Virus record (IMG/VR): IMGVR_UViG_3300023313_000016 | Span: 1-41,921 of that record | Direction: 5' to 3' (one strand) | DNA: 41,921 nucleotides | DNA from: a virus | The notes under the pieces: model-generated | Told to the model about the DNA's origin: nothing | What the model saw: the letters and a program-made list of their open reading frames with translations, nothing else | Database searches by the model: none | Shown here: positions 6,596 through 17,065 of the stretch, one piece after another | Layout: each line of letters begins with the position of its first letter | How positions within the stretch are numbered: the first letter of the stretch is position 1 | Made by a program: the position numbers and the translations under genes

Positions 6596-6853
6596 TTATC
6601 CTTTATAGTATTGGTAGATTTGAATTAAGACACCTGTGAGTGTTAAGGCTGCTGCCATGTATTTGAAGGCTGTAAGGGCACCTCTGAGGGCTTGTAGGTG
6701 GTTAGTGAACTCTACCCCTATCTGCTCCATAACGTCCAGTCTAGCCTCATTTGCGGCACTCCTACGGGTATGTTCTATTAGAGTGAAGTGCTGTTCTGTC
6801 TGTACTGCTGCTACCTCGTCGATAGAGGCTTGTATTTGGTCTAGTTTGTTCAT
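6596..6853 (-). CDS. XhlA-like coiled-coil membrane protein, putative holin (85 aa)
   Basis: The N-terminal 60 residues are a charged, heptad-like helix (DQIQASIDEVAAVQTEQHF...), followed by one transmembrane segment near the C-terminus (YMAAALTLTGVLIQIYQYY) and a short KG tail. This plan matches the XhlA/hemolysin-like proteins that sit in phage lysis cassettes. Role as holin or holin partner at the inner membrane is inferred from plan and position after the tail fibre gene. Ribosome site is weak (AGGCAAACC), suggesting reinitiation after the fibre gene or slow expression. Confidence 0.65.
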   Translation of the reverse strand: MNKLDQIQASIDEVAAVQTEQHFTLIEHTRRSAANEARLDVMEQIGVEFTNHLQALRGALTAFKYMAAALTLTGVLIQIYQYYKG

Positions 6854-6868
6854 TGGTTTGCCTGTGTG

Positions 6869-9577
6869 TTATCCGTGTATTATTTCTTCTACTAAAAATG
6901 ATCCGTCGAATGTCTCCACCACTCCTGCTACTTGTGATTGAGCGTAAATATCAATAACTGTAGAAGCTGGGATATCTGCTATCCAAGATACGGAAGTTGA
7001 TGTATAGTCGTTACTAGACCCATTGGCATTAGGTAAAGCTGACAGGGAACCTACTACATACGTCCCCCCTATCAAAATCTTAGTATAGACCCAACCTGAT
7101 GACCCGGAGTTATTTGGGTTATTATTGTAAGACTGGTTAACTGTAACCTTATATGTGCCCGTCTTGGTAATTGTATGTGTGTGCAGAGTTACGTTAGCCG
7201 CATCTATAGCCAAACCTTGTGTAGCCGCAGCAACATGAGGCGCAACGGGCAACCTTACCAACCCAGGCTTACTAGCTGTAGCGTTCTCTATACCGACGGG
7301 AGAGCCTGCTGTGAAGTCGGGTATTCGGACTACAGAGAAGTAACTCAGTCTTTCTGCTCCAGTGTTGAGTGTTGCTGTATTCTGTGCTCTGATGTCTATT
7401 GTGTTACCTTCAACTAGGTCTGTGAGGATGGCTGATACGGAGTGAGCCTTGCTTGTTATTGTGTTACCCTCAGCAGCATTAACGCCATTCAAGTATATAT
7501 GTGCTGCATTAGCTGCGGCAGCTTGGAAGAACTGTCCAAACACTTTGTAGTCACCTGCTTGCTTTACAGTATATACTCCTGTAGTGTTATCGTAAGATAG
7601 AGAAGAGTCTTTCTTCACTGAGTTAAATACTATAGGCTGTAGTGTGGTTGCTGTAGTAGCTGTATTTACATTGGACTTAAATACTGGCAACTGCTTAGCC
7701 GTCTGGTCTGAGAGGAGGTTTATTGTTCCTGAGCCTGCCCATTCTGCGATTGGGACAGTGGCTGTAAACCGCATTCTTAATTGCTGATTTAGTGCGAAGA
7801 ACCCAGACCCCCATGTTCCCTCTGTACCTGCGTTATCTATTCTTAGAGCTAACTTGCCTGTTGGGTGACTGGTTACATAGCCGTATACCTTCGAGCCTCC
7901 TGGACCATAGAGCATAGTAGCTTCACCGAAACCGCTGTCACCAATATTTAAGCCTTTTATTAGGTTGGTGTCTATACTCTTGCCATCGGGTATATCTATC
8001 AAGTAATCACCTGACCCAGACACCCCTGCAGAGGTCATATCTAGTGCAAAGTGTATCTGCATCGAGTCACCGACTCTTTTATATAGGAAGGAAGACTCTG
8101 TATTAGGCCCAAGAGACCCTGTACTAAATGTGGGTGCAAACACTTGCCAAGGCTCCACCCTAGCACCTAAGCTAGACTTACCCGGACCTACAACCACATC
8201 ACTTATTACTACACCTGTACTAGCAGCTACCGTACTAACTACTCTCAATTCTAGAGCAGATACACCACTAGCAAAAGTCATATAGACTCTGGTGTCACTT
8301 GACTTAACAGGTGTGGACTCTATAACATTTGTACCATCATGAATCTGTATTAAGTAATCATCACTAACATATCCTGCTAATGCTTTGATAGATAGATCTA
8401 CCTTGAGTAGTTTACCTAGGTCTGTGTCGTCCATGTTGAATGGGAAGGATACATATGTGTTAACTGCTGAGGACGTAGCTACAAACTTGAGACCTGAACC
8501 TGTCAAGAACTCTCTAGGTAACTCACCTGCTACAGCCGTACGTGATAGATTCATGGCTGCGGCATTAGACTCTGTCCAACCTACTAGGTCAATAGCTGCA
8601 CTTGGATTAGAGATATAGTTAATCTCACCTGATCCTGTACCTCCACCACCTGCACCACTACCTACTTCAACCTCTACACCGACATCATTAAGAGTATACA
8701 TCTTACCGTCAGTCTTAGCGTATAGTTTCTTAGCACCTGCACTAGGGTTGGTTGGAGTTACTGCCTGCTCTGTCAATGCAACAGACTCAGTAATAGAAGG
8801 AGCGGTTAATGATCCACCATTGTCTACATCTGTGAGGTCAAGTGATACTGCGCCAATCTTACCTGCAACAGAGCTAACCTTATCAGTGTTGTCAATCTTC
8901 TCCCATGCCGCTGTGTTCGCTGTAACCCAGTCACCTACCTGCCAGTCACTTATACCATCTAAGGCTGTAGAACCGGCCACTGAGACCACGTAGTAGTATC
9001 CCTGTGTGCCTGTGCCACTAGATAGTGTAGGCGTGTTAGTAGAGGCATCCCATGAACCTTGATACTGAAGTGTACCAAGCACAGAGGATGGAAGTTCAGC
9101 CGTAGGTACCTTACCACTTGCATCAAGTGAGGCTACACCATTGACTGCTGATTTTTGAGAGAGGGGTACTTTAGAATCTAATTGAGTTTGAACAGATGAG
9201 GTTACACCATTAAGTGTACTGAGTTCAGTGTCGTCCACGTCTCCAGCACCTATCTTAACGGCATCAATACCTGCTAATAGGGAAGGGTTAGATATATTGC
9301 TTATGGCATTGTTAGCGCCATCTATAGCTTTATTAGTGATAGTCTGTGTTGTGTCATTATTTACTAGATCATGCCAAGTGCCGAAGTAATACCGGATGAA
9401 GCCTGAAGTAGTGTTTAGGTACACGTCTCCATTAACTGCCACAGCACCACCAGACTTGTTATTCAAGAATGTAGCATCGTCCACGTAATCTGTAATCTTA
9501 GCTAGGTCAATAGATAGACCTGTAGGTGCCGTTACTGTGACCCCATCTGATAACTGTAATCGTTTTATCTCTGCCAT
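6869..9577 (-). CDS. Tail fibre / receptor-binding protein (902 aa)
   Basis: A long, Ser/Thr/Gly/Ala-rich structural protein. The first 330 residues contain fibre-typical segments (TQTITNKAIDGANN; GVASLDASGKVPTAELPSSVLGTLQYQGSWDAST; DWQVGDWVTAN), then a Gly-rich hinge (GSGAGGGGTGSGE), then beta-sandwich domains. The C-terminal third holds two C1q/TNF-like jelly-roll stretches (GVYTVKQAGDYKVFGQFFQAA...; ITKTGTYKVTVNQSYN...), common in fibre tips. It probably forms a trimer and contacts the receptor. If the host connection to flagellar sigma is real, a flagellar or motility-linked receptor would be worth testing. Last large gene of the tail module. Confidence 0.8.
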   Translation of the reverse strand: MAEIKRLQLSDGVTVTAPTGLSIDLAKITDYVDDATFLNNKSGGAVAVNGDVYLNTTSGFIRYYFGTWHDLVNNDTTQTITNKAIDGANNAISNISNPSLLAGIDAVKIGAGDVDDTELSTLNGVTSSVQTQLDSKVPLSQKSAVNGVASLDASGKVPTAELPSSVLGTLQYQGSWDASTNTPTLSSGTGTQGYYYVVSVAGSTALDGISDWQVGDWVTANTAAWEKIDNTDKVSSVAGKIGAVSLDLTDVDNGGSLTAPSITESVALTEQAVTPTNPSAGAKKLYAKTDGKMYTLNDVGVEVEVGSGAGGGGTGSGEINYISNPSAAIDLVGWTESNAAAMNLSRTAVAGELPREFLTGSGLKFVATSSAVNTYVSFPFNMDDTDLGKLLKVDLSIKALAGYVSDDYLIQIHDGTNVIESTPVKSSDTRVYMTFASGVSALELRVVSTVAASTGVVISDVVVGPGKSSLGARVEPWQVFAPTFSTGSLGPNTESSFLYKRVGDSMQIHFALDMTSAGVSGSGDYLIDIPDGKSIDTNLIKGLNIGDSGFGEATMLYGPGGSKVYGYVTSHPTGKLALRIDNAGTEGTWGSGFFALNQQLRMRFTATVPIAEWAGSGTINLLSDQTAKQLPVFKSNVNTATTATTLQPIVFNSVKKDSSLSYDNTTGVYTVKQAGDYKVFGQFFQAAAANAAHIYLNGVNAAEGNTITSKAHSVSAILTDLVEGNTIDIRAQNTATLNTGAERLSYFSVVRIPDFTAGSPVGIENATASKPGLVRLPVAPHVAAATQGLAIDAANVTLHTHTITKTGTYKVTVNQSYNNNPNNSGSSGWVYTKILIGGTYVVGSLSALPNANGSSNDYTSTSVSWIADIPASTVIDIYAQSQVAGVVETFDGSFLVEEIIHG

Positions 9578-9593
9578 ATCTATCTACCCCCCT

Positions 9594-11681
9594 TTATGTT
9601 ATTTCTAGGCCTGTAACAGCCACCTCTTTAGTCGATTTGATTATTTTGATGACCTGTATTGTGGTCTCTTTATTTGTTGTGAGAACTCCTTCACCTATGA
9701 CTTTAACTACATCCCCAACTTCTAGATCTAAGTCTAATGCGTCCACCCTATATCTGTAAAGTATCTTAGGTTTGGATCTAACTATCTTGAACAGGTTTTC
9801 TACCACCGAGTTGAATACACCATACAGAGATAGTCTGTTCTTGGACTTTAAAGTATTACTCAAGGAAGCTGGCTTGGTGTAAGACACCCTAGCTATACTA
9901 GACCTCTCTCCCAAATGTGGGTTGTATACTCTGTCTGCCTCTCTTAGATCTGCATAAGATATATTAGGTGTGAGTGTAGAACTTAACATCTCATCCTGTG
10001 TTCTTACTCTAGTTGGAGTAGTGTCCAGTCCAAGTATAGAGAACTTAGCAACACCTGAATTGTCTATAGAAACAAATCCGCCTGTAGAGGTCATTACCTC
10101 CTCCAACACTTCCCTGTTCGTCTTATGGTCTTGGCTACCTAGCTCTGGATATACTGCTATCATCTCTGTAGCTGTACCCAAGGCTGATCTAGTTGTGTTA
10201 ATACTGGCTGTATCTATACCGAACCCACTATCTCTTAAAGATGACTCTACAATAGATGTAGCATCGTTTTGGGGAGAGTTAAGTTCTAGGCTGAAGAATA
10301 GCTCATCATTCAGTGTGGGTACAAACTGACCACCTCCTTTGAACACCAACTCTATTAGGTAGGTAGGAGGTTGTCCAGACACAGCGGGTAGTAGTGTAGA
10401 CACTATATATGCTTCAGAGGACGGGTTACTTTGATGCCCAACCTTGATCTGAGTAATCTCACCACTAGTCAACTTAACTGTTACTCTAGCCCCAACGTAT
10501 CCTGAGTATGTAGGACCGTTCAATGACAAGTTAACACTTTGATACGTGTAAGTTATATCTTCGTCTGTCAATGCTAGAAAAAATCCGCCGGAGACATCTG
10601 CCTCTATTACTTCTGCTGACAGAGACCCAGATCCGTTATTCTGATAGTAATAGGTGTCTCCTGTCTTGAGGTTATGGCCTGATGAAAAGACCTGCATGAC
10701 TCTCTTATACCTACTAGACTCAAATGATCTGGCCACCTCTATATCTATACCGCTCTGATAGGATGCAGACGACACGCTGCCAAAATTAACAGTAGTGGGA
10801 GTGCTGTTAGCTCTACATAAAGTCCACCTAGAACTAGACCCAGAGGTAGTATATGCTTGAATGTCTCTGTCACCACCACGGAAGTTGAATGTAGTGCCAT
10901 TGGTGCTTACATTGTACAGACCGTCTACTTCACCCTTGCTACCTGTCTCAGTAAATACATGAGGTATAGGTAAGGAGCTTCTACCTGACACATTAGGTGT
11001 GTGTATGTTTGTAGTAGACCCAAAGGTAGCATCCTTATCAAGCCCTACAGTCTTATCCAGCACTCCAAACACTACTGTGGTGCCTGTGATGTCTATAGTT
11101 CTTATAATGCCTTCAAACATCTTTCTAGGCTGGTCGTTAACTTTAAACCATACAGTGATAGGTGCATCCAGATACCAGTCATCTGTAGTTATGTATTGAT
11201 TGATATAGTAATCAGAGTTCTCCAAACTGAATGAGCTAGATGAGGTAGTTAGTACACCTCCCGCTGCATTGGATATAGACGAAGTTATTACTGGGGTTTT
11301 CTTGACTCTACCTAGCCACATTACAGGTGTGCCTGTGCTCATAGATGTTAGATCTTCTGTGTCTAAATCATCTGTGAAGTGTAAGTCATATGTTACAAAT
11401 ACATTGAGGGTGGATATTGTACCGGCCACACGTATAAATATTGTTGTACCATCGGAGTACCATGTATTGGTGGTAGATAGTCCTGTGTCCAATGTCATGT
11501 CTATAGACCTGTCGGTTGCAGACTCTCGCAGCTTAACCCCTGACACCTTGTCAACATGAGGTACATTGAGGTAGCCTGATCCTGTGTTAGTGATGCTTGC
11601 AGACATATCCCTACTAGGAGACATTTTTATAAATGCGTGTCTCTTAGAACTTGCTTTGTATATCTCATCACTGAATGACAT
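9594..11681 (-). CDS. Tail tip / baseplate hub-like protein (695 aa)
   Basis: Located after the tape measure and two smaller tail genes, where siphoviruses encode tail tip hub proteins. The sequence is beta-rich; residues about 480-695 (SSLRDSGFGID ... REVLEEVMTSTGGFVSIDNSGVAKFSIL ... YRVDALDLDLEVGDVVKVIGEGV) resemble hub domains that set up a platform under the tail tube. No peptidoglycan hydrolase motif is evident. Start ATG 11681 overlaps the preceding stop as TAATG, so the two are coupled. Confidence 0.65.
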   Translation of the reverse strand: MSFSDEIYKASSKRHAFIKMSPSRDMSASITNTGSGYLNVPHVDKVSGVKLRESATDRSIDMTLDTGLSTTNTWYSDGTTIFIRVAGTISTLNVFVTYDLHFTDDLDTEDLTSMSTGTPVMWLGRVKKTPVITSSISNAAGGVLTTSSSSFSLENSDYYINQYITTDDWYLDAPITVWFKVNDQPRKMFEGIIRTIDITGTTVVFGVLDKTVGLDKDATFGSTTNIHTPNVSGRSSLPIPHVFTETGSKGEVDGLYNVSTNGTTFNFRGGDRDIQAYTTSGSSSRWTLCRANSTPTTVNFGSVSSASYQSGIDIEVARSFESSRYKRVMQVFSSGHNLKTGDTYYYQNNGSGSLSAEVIEADVSGGFFLALTDEDITYTYQSVNLSLNGPTYSGYVGARVTVKLTSGEITQIKVGHQSNPSSEAYIVSTLLPAVSGQPPTYLIELVFKGGGQFVPTLNDELFFSLELNSPQNDATSIVESSLRDSGFGIDTASINTTRSALGTATEMIAVYPELGSQDHKTNREVLEEVMTSTGGFVSIDNSGVAKFSILGLDTTPTRVRTQDEMLSSTLTPNISYADLREADRVYNPHLGERSSIARVSYTKPASLSNTLKSKNRLSLYGVFNSVVENLFKIVRSKPKILYRYRVDALDLDLEVGDVVKVIGEGVLTTNKETTIQVIKIIKSTKEVAVTGLEIT

Positions 11682-12136
11682 TACTTATACCCCCATATAG
11701 TAAATTTAGAACTGGCCTCATTGTTTAACTGTGCATTCTGGGCTATAGGCCAGTCTATTACAGTGCTTAAATAGTATGTATTTGCTGATCTAATGTAGTT
11801 GGACAGGTGTAACTCTACAGAGTATCTTGAACCCGGAACTAGGTTAACTCTACCAAAGTCAAACCTTATGTCACCCAACCAGTTTGATGCTGTTATGTTC
11901 TCAAAATCTGTTACGTTAACAATATTGCTACTGAAGGCAGGAACCTCCCTCTTCTGACTTTCATATATACGTATCTGCATCTTCTCCAGCCCCGTGTGCA
12001 CCCCCTTCTTGAACATTGATAGAAGTAGGTGGCTCATCTCTGTGTGCTCCGACACCTCTAAAGTACCCAACAGCGGTGTGTCGCCATCTGTTATAGTGCT
12101 GACATATAAATCATTAGGGAAGTTCTTTATAGCCAT
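11681..12136 (-). CDS. Putative minor tail protein (151 aa)
   Basis: A beta-rich protein between the distal-tail-like and hub-like genes. Segments such as MQIRIYESQKREVP and SRYSVELHLSNYIRSANTYYLSTVID look like a small jelly-roll or Ig-like module, suggesting a structural or adhesion role on the tail tip. Overlaps both neighbours as TAATG, so it is made in step with them. Family not recognised. Confidence 0.6.
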   Translation of the reverse strand: MAIKNFPNDLYVSTITDGDTPLLGTLEVSEHTEMSHLLLSMFKKGVHTGLEKMQIRIYESQKREVPAFSSNIVNVTDFENITASNWLGDIRFDFGRVNLVPGSRYSVELHLSNYIRSANTYYLSTVIDWPIAQNAQLNNEASSKFTIWGYK

Positions 12137-13350
12137 TATAGATCCTCTATAGTATTAAAGCTCATACTGTACACATCACCCTTGATCTGAACTAGTGTAG
12201 GGTCTCCGTGAAACCTTGAGTATTTTGTCAACTCATGCAGAGATTGACTGGCACACAATGTAGGATCAAAGCTTATGAACAATGGTGTGTGATTTCCTAC
12301 ATCTTCAAACAACTGCTCTAGCTCCAGACGGTCTGCTTCTTTAAGGAAGTCTGTACTTAGGTTAGAAAATGTCCAATATTTATTCTTTAGTTTATAGTAT
12401 ACTGCACCCGACTCTGCAGTGTTCTTTAGAGATGGGTCTATCTGTTTCTTGCTGAATCCTCTCTTAAGACCTCTCTTAGATAGAGTTATGTAGTCACCTA
12501 AGTAGACAACACCTATCTTGAGTGCTGAAGGTCCTGCTGGGTTGGTTCTGTCCTGTATGATGAGCTGCCAGTGTCTATACTTGGTGTCTGGTTCATCATC
12601 TAGGAAGGCCATGACCCCGTCTGATGTCACCTCTAGAACTCTCTCGAATGCTGCAGTAACACCCACTGTCATAGGCACGTTATCTGCTCTCAATGTAACC
12701 ACTGCAGATGCCGACAGAGGGAAGTCCTCATTACGTCTAGCTATAGCTGCAAAGAACGTAGTTTGTATAGGTGTGGATAAGTCCCAGTCCATCCTCTCAT
12801 GGCCGTGTATTCTTATCTGATCTGTCTCCATACCGACTATGCTTGCCCTATCAGTATTGCCTATAAATCCTATCATATCCCATACAGCATTTGCTGTAAA
12901 ACTTATATCTAATTGTAAGATGCCTAATGTTACAGCAAAGTAGAACTTATAGGTGGTGGCATTGTAAGAAGAAATGTATGTATCTGGAGCTCCTGTGATG
13001 GTTAAATCCGGGTCATAGTTATACCCATACCCTGTACCTAGGCCTAAGTTTGCTGGGACTGTGGAAGGTGCTGGTGCCTGTGAGTTCATCTCTGCTGCCA
13101 TATGAGCCGCTAGAGCTGTACCTGTGTATATACCATCAGTCAATACTACCTGTGTGCCCGCCACAGCTATGATGTTGTTAGCTGAGGTTATTTCAAATAT
13201 ACCTGTAGGAGACCACTGCTGAAATCTTTGAGGTGTTTGTAGATTAGATTTAGGGTACAGCGAATGTTCAGAAGATACTGTGAACAACGACTTGTAAGTG
13301 AAGTTATTATTACAGAATCTAAGTCTAGAATTTCTATCGTCTGCCGCCAT
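12136..13350 (-). CDS. Putative distal tail protein (404 aa)
   Basis: First gene after the tape measure in transcription order, the usual place of the distal tail protein that joins tube to tip. The N-terminus (SLYPKSNLQTPQRFQQWSP) resembles the opening of phage tail proteins of this position, and the rest alternates strands and loops. The C-terminal half contains DFLKEADRLELEQLFEDVGNHTPLFISFDP, a motif-like stretch seen in such tail proteins from memory. Assignment rests mostly on order. Confidence 0.6.
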   Translation of the reverse strand: MAADDRNSRLRFCNNNFTYKSLFTVSSEHSLYPKSNLQTPQRFQQWSPTGIFEITSANNIIAVAGTQVVLTDGIYTGTALAAHMAAEMNSQAPAPSTVPANLGLGTGYGYNYDPDLTITGAPDTYISSYNATTYKFYFAVTLGILQLDISFTANAVWDMIGFIGNTDRASIVGMETDQIRIHGHERMDWDLSTPIQTTFFAAIARRNEDFPLSASAVVTLRADNVPMTVGVTAAFERVLEVTSDGVMAFLDDEPDTKYRHWQLIIQDRTNPAGPSALKIGVVYLGDYITLSKRGLKRGFSKKQIDPSLKNTAESGAVYYKLKNKYWTFSNLSTDFLKEADRLELEQLFEDVGNHTPLFISFDPTLCASQSLHELTKYSRFHGDPTLVQIKGDVYSMSFNTIEDL

Positions 13351-13359
13351 ACCCTACCC

Positions 13360-16300
13360 CTATGCTAGTCTTGCGTTTTGTCTGTTTAAGTTTAACACTA
13401 TGTCTGCGAATGCGTCCTCATTAACTTTAGCTTCAGCCGTAACCTGTATAGGCTTCCTGACCTCTGAGAGTATTTGAGCTAACATTGCAGCGTCTCCTCC
13501 CCCAGTATCCTGTGCTCCGCTAGGGCTTGCTTGTACTGAGTCTAAGAACTTATTAAGTCTAGGTCCGGTGGTCCGGTCGATAACCAACTCACCTGGGGTG
13601 AGCATAGCTGGTACAGTATCTCTATTGCCTGCCCCTGTTATGATACCTCCTGTGGCTGCCGGAACACCTAGGTCTCCTAGAATTTTCTTAAGGTTGAAGC
13701 CTGTTGGGGAAAATTTCTGATCTCCTAGTATGGCTGTCTTTAGCCCCTTCTTCACTGCGCTTCCAGTACTATCCCCAGCCTTGATGCCAGCCTTCTCCTT
13801 AAAGGAGTCCACAACAGCCTGAGCTAAAGCTATAGCAACTGTAGGCATCGCATCCGCTAAAGCCACCGCTATCGTAGGTGCTTGTTTAATCAACTCGGAA
13901 ACCAAAGTGTCCATGGAGTTAACTAAGGCTATGATTAGATCAGGTGCACTGTCCACCAACGCCTGTATGATCTTAGGTACAGCATCAACTAGTGCTACTA
14001 TAAGCACAGGTAGGTTAGTTACCAAAGTGTCTATCAACACCGGTACTTGGTTGGCTATGGCCTCTATGAACGCCTTTAAATCTTCAGGACTGCCTGTTAG
14101 CAGTTGTAGTAGGGGTCCTGCTGCAGCTCCTACAGCTTCCCCTATGATGGGTCCGGCTATATCTCCTGCCACAGTCTCAGCTATTGCGCTGGCTGCCCCA
14201 GAGGCTCCGTCAATCAATATTCCTTGTGCGTTTGCATCTCTGGCCGCTACTGCCGCATCGACTCCCTTGGAGGCTACTTTAACATCTTCTATAGCTTTGG
14301 CAATATTGCCTGCACTGTCTTTATTGGACTTCAATATAGACTTAAGTCCCTGCCTATCCTCCGACAGCTTCTTTTTGGCTATCTTTAGCTGTTCTCTCAG
14401 GTCAGATTTCTGCTGAGACTTACTGTCTAATATAGACTTGTTGTTTGCATCAGAAGCGACTCTGGCAGACCCTACCAAACCATCGGAGTTAAGTGAGGAC
14501 ATCTCTGCACTAAGCTTCTTTATGGCTGCCTCTAAATCTGCAACATTCTTACTGCCTCTACTTACGCCTGACTTGGCTGCCGTATCAGAGAACTTTACAG
14601 AGGTTCGTGCTTTATTCTGTGCAGACACTAAGTTGTCCTTAGCTTCTCTCACTGACTTCTGTGAGTCTGATCCAACCTTCAATGTACTTGCTGCCGAACC
14701 TATACCTGCTAGTATTTTAGCCTTCCTGTTAGCGGAATCTCTGGCTATCTTCTCTTCCTTTTGGGCTTGTTCTAACTCTGCCTTAAGTTTCTCACTCAGG
14801 CCTTCCTCACGTATCCTCTTTTTGATAGCCTCTATCTTCTTACTAGAGTCTATCTCTATCTTAGCTATAGCTCCAGCCGCATCCAATAAAGCCTGTTTAG
14901 AGGCCTTACCTTTAAGCTTACTGGCCTTAATAAATAGATCTACGCCTTTTGCTATAGCTATCTGTCTCTTTTGAGAACTCTCACGTATCAGATCTATCTC
15001 TGTCTTGCCTAAGTCTACCGCTGAGGCTTTGGCAGTCTTGAAGTTGGCTACGAGTAGCCTATTGGCCCTCTCTAGAATAGCCCTAGACTGTGCGGCGGTT
15101 TTAGCTTTCTGGGCCTTAAGTATCTTGGCTTCCTCTTGCTGCTTCCTTATATCCTTAATAGCCTTTCTTGCTGCTTTTTGATCTTCCTTAGCTATTATTT
15201 TTCTATCCTTGATCCTAATGCTGGCTATATTGCTGTTGAGATCTTGGGTATTTTTCAGTTTTTGATTAACTTTTATTACTGCTATACCTTCATCAACCCT
15301 AGCCTTAACTGTGGCTATAGTTCTGTCTAGTATAATTAAGGCTTGCTTCTTAGTCAAGCCTATAGTACGCTCTCTGCCTGACTCTATATCTGCCCGTCTC
15401 TGCATTAGACCTAAAAGCTTCTCCGCTTCCTTAGCCTGTTTGGTCGTGTTTACTGTTGCAGAAGAGGTAGCTCCATCTAACTGGTTGGCCGCCTCTGTAG
15501 CCAACTGTACGGCTTTGGTGAAGAATTTTAACGTACTCTCAAAGGCTGGGCTTAGTGATAGTAGGGACTCGGCCAATATAACTATTGAGTCACCTAATGC
15601 TGCTATAGACTTCTGTGCCTGCGGCTTCTGTATCTCTTTAAATAGGTCTGACATGCTCTTGGTAGCTTTAGTTAACACGTCCTTAAAGGCTGGTGCTAGT
15701 CCACTAACCAAACCCTTCCTAACTTCATCTGTATTGTTAGTGAAGAGATCCCACTGCGAGCTTAGCCCTTTGACTGAGTTGCCATAGGCGTCGTTAAGAG
15801 TCTTTTGTACTCCTACCTCGTCCCCCATAGCTCTGACAGAATCTTCTGCACCTTTGATACCCTCTTTAGAGAGTAGTGCAAGTATTTGCTTCAACCCTCG
15901 TGCAGACCCAAAAAACCTGTTCAGTTGAGTTGTACTTCCACCTACTGCGCTGTCCATATTCTTTAGGAAGTTTATGAAACCTCCAGCACTTTTTATACCT
16001 TTCTCACCCAGCTCTATATTGAACTCTTTAGCCGCCCTCTTGGCATCTTCACTAGGTTTAAGTATACTCTTGAATGCTGCTGAGAGTCCCACAAAGGCTC
16101 TTCTAGTGCCTATAGCACCTCTAGTAGTACCTACTACTGAACCAAGAACTTCATCCAGAGAAATGCCCATTCTGGCAGCCTGAGAGGCTACTAGTCCGAA
16201 CCCTTTAGAAAGTTCTTCTACTGTGGTCAAACCTAGCTTTTGTGCTGTGAAGAACTTGGCGGCTACTGATCCGGCCTCATCTGCGTTTAGGTTGTATGCT

Positions 16301-17061
16301 TTGATGGATTTTATCAGAGCATCTGTGGTTGACTTAACACTGGCATTACCAGCTACAGCTAACTTACCTGCTGCTGTCAAGACACCTGTAGCGTCTGCTG
16401 CACTGATCTGTGCTGATGTAATATCGAATATTGCTTTAGTGGCATCCTGTGCATCTATAGGTATTTCCTGTAGTACACGAGTAAGGTCTCGGCCCATCTT
16501 CTGGAAGCCCTCTGACACATTACCTGATGCAAATGACGTTTTATCTAATAGACCTCTAACGGCCAACATACTCTTTTCAAACTTAGCAAACTTCTTAATA
16601 GATCCTGTAATCTCTCTACCAACAAGCTGGAAGCCTTTGCGTAAAGCTAGGCTGGCTGTCTGTACACCTAAAAGAGCGGCACCAAACTTTACTATCTTAC
16701 CTGCAGAGAACGATTTTGATCTAGCTCTACCTACAGACTTAATTGACTTGGAAGCTTTGTTAGCTGCCTTGGATACTTTATTAAGGCTATCTGCTGCACC
16801 TGCTATAGACTTACCTGTTTGTGCGGCATTCTTTAGGTTTATATTAAGCTTCTTTACATTTGAAGATGCTCTAGACGCTGCCTGTGTTATTAGATTAACA
16901 CCTTTAGCTGCCTTACCTGCACTCGTACGCATTTGGCTCTGTCGTTTAATTACTCTATCGAACGACTTCTCTACCTTGCGAACTGAGGAAACAGCATCTA
17001 ACAACGACTTTTGGAACTTCTTATCGTTCAATAGTAAGTCAAAATTAATGTTGTTAGCCAT
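13360..17061 (-). CDS. Tail tape measure protein (1233 aa)
   Basis: Longest gene in the window. Residues roughly 165-400 match the TP901-type tape measure core (FEKSMLAVRGLLDK ... TKAIFDITSAQISAADATGVL ... LVASQAARMGISLDEVLGSV). Long Ala/Lys-rich coiled coils follow (about 540-940), then hydrophobic helices (about 1000-1130) and the usual C-terminal signature AATGGIITGAGNRDTVPAMLTPGELVIDR. It sets tail length; at about 0.15 nm per residue the tail would be near 185 nm (rule-of-thumb estimate). Directly follows the frameshifted chaperone genes, as in lambda. Confidence 0.93.
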   Translation of the reverse strand: MANNINFDLLLNDKKFQKSLLDAVSSVRKVEKSFDRVIKRQSQMRTSAGKAAKGVNLITQAASRASSNVKKLNINLKNAAQTGKSIAGAADSLNKVSKAANKASKSIKSVGRARSKSFSAGKIVKFGAALLGVQTASLALRKGFQLVGREITGSIKKFAKFEKSMLAVRGLLDKTSFASGNVSEGFQKMGRDLTRVLQEIPIDAQDATKAIFDITSAQISAADATGVLTAAGKLAVAGNASVKSTTDALIKSIKAYNLNADEAGSVAAKFFTAQKLGLTTVEELSKGFGLVASQAARMGISLDEVLGSVVGTTRGAIGTRRAFVGLSAAFKSILKPSEDAKRAAKEFNIELGEKGIKSAGGFINFLKNMDSAVGGSTTQLNRFFGSARGLKQILALLSKEGIKGAEDSVRAMGDEVGVQKTLNDAYGNSVKGLSSQWDLFTNNTDEVRKGLVSGLAPAFKDVLTKATKSMSDLFKEIQKPQAQKSIAALGDSIVILAESLLSLSPAFESTLKFFTKAVQLATEAANQLDGATSSATVNTTKQAKEAEKLLGLMQRRADIESGRERTIGLTKKQALIILDRTIATVKARVDEGIAVIKVNQKLKNTQDLNSNIASIRIKDRKIIAKEDQKAARKAIKDIRKQQEEAKILKAQKAKTAAQSRAILERANRLLVANFKTAKASAVDLGKTEIDLIRESSQKRQIAIAKGVDLFIKASKLKGKASKQALLDAAGAIAKIEIDSSKKIEAIKKRIREEGLSEKLKAELEQAQKEEKIARDSANRKAKILAGIGSAASTLKVGSDSQKSVREAKDNLVSAQNKARTSVKFSDTAAKSGVSRGSKNVADLEAAIKKLSAEMSSLNSDGLVGSARVASDANNKSILDSKSQQKSDLREQLKIAKKKLSEDRQGLKSILKSNKDSAGNIAKAIEDVKVASKGVDAAVAARDANAQGILIDGASGAASAIAETVAGDIAGPIIGEAVGAAAGPLLQLLTGSPEDLKAFIEAIANQVPVLIDTLVTNLPVLIVALVDAVPKIIQALVDSAPDLIIALVNSMDTLVSELIKQAPTIAVALADAMPTVAIALAQAVVDSFKEKAGIKAGDSTGSAVKKGLKTAILGDQKFSPTGFNLKKILGDLGVPAATGGIITGAGNRDTVPAMLTPGELVIDRTTGPRLNKFLDSVQASPSGAQDTGGGDAAMLAQILSEVRKPIQVTAEAKVNEDAFADIVLNLNRQNARLA

Positions 17062-17065
17062 GCTG

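Noticed and set aside
16684-16691. AAACTTTA (minus-strand TAAAGTTT) inside the tape measure gene
   Set aside because: No -10 match at 11-base spacing; the same holds for the copy at 4123-4130.
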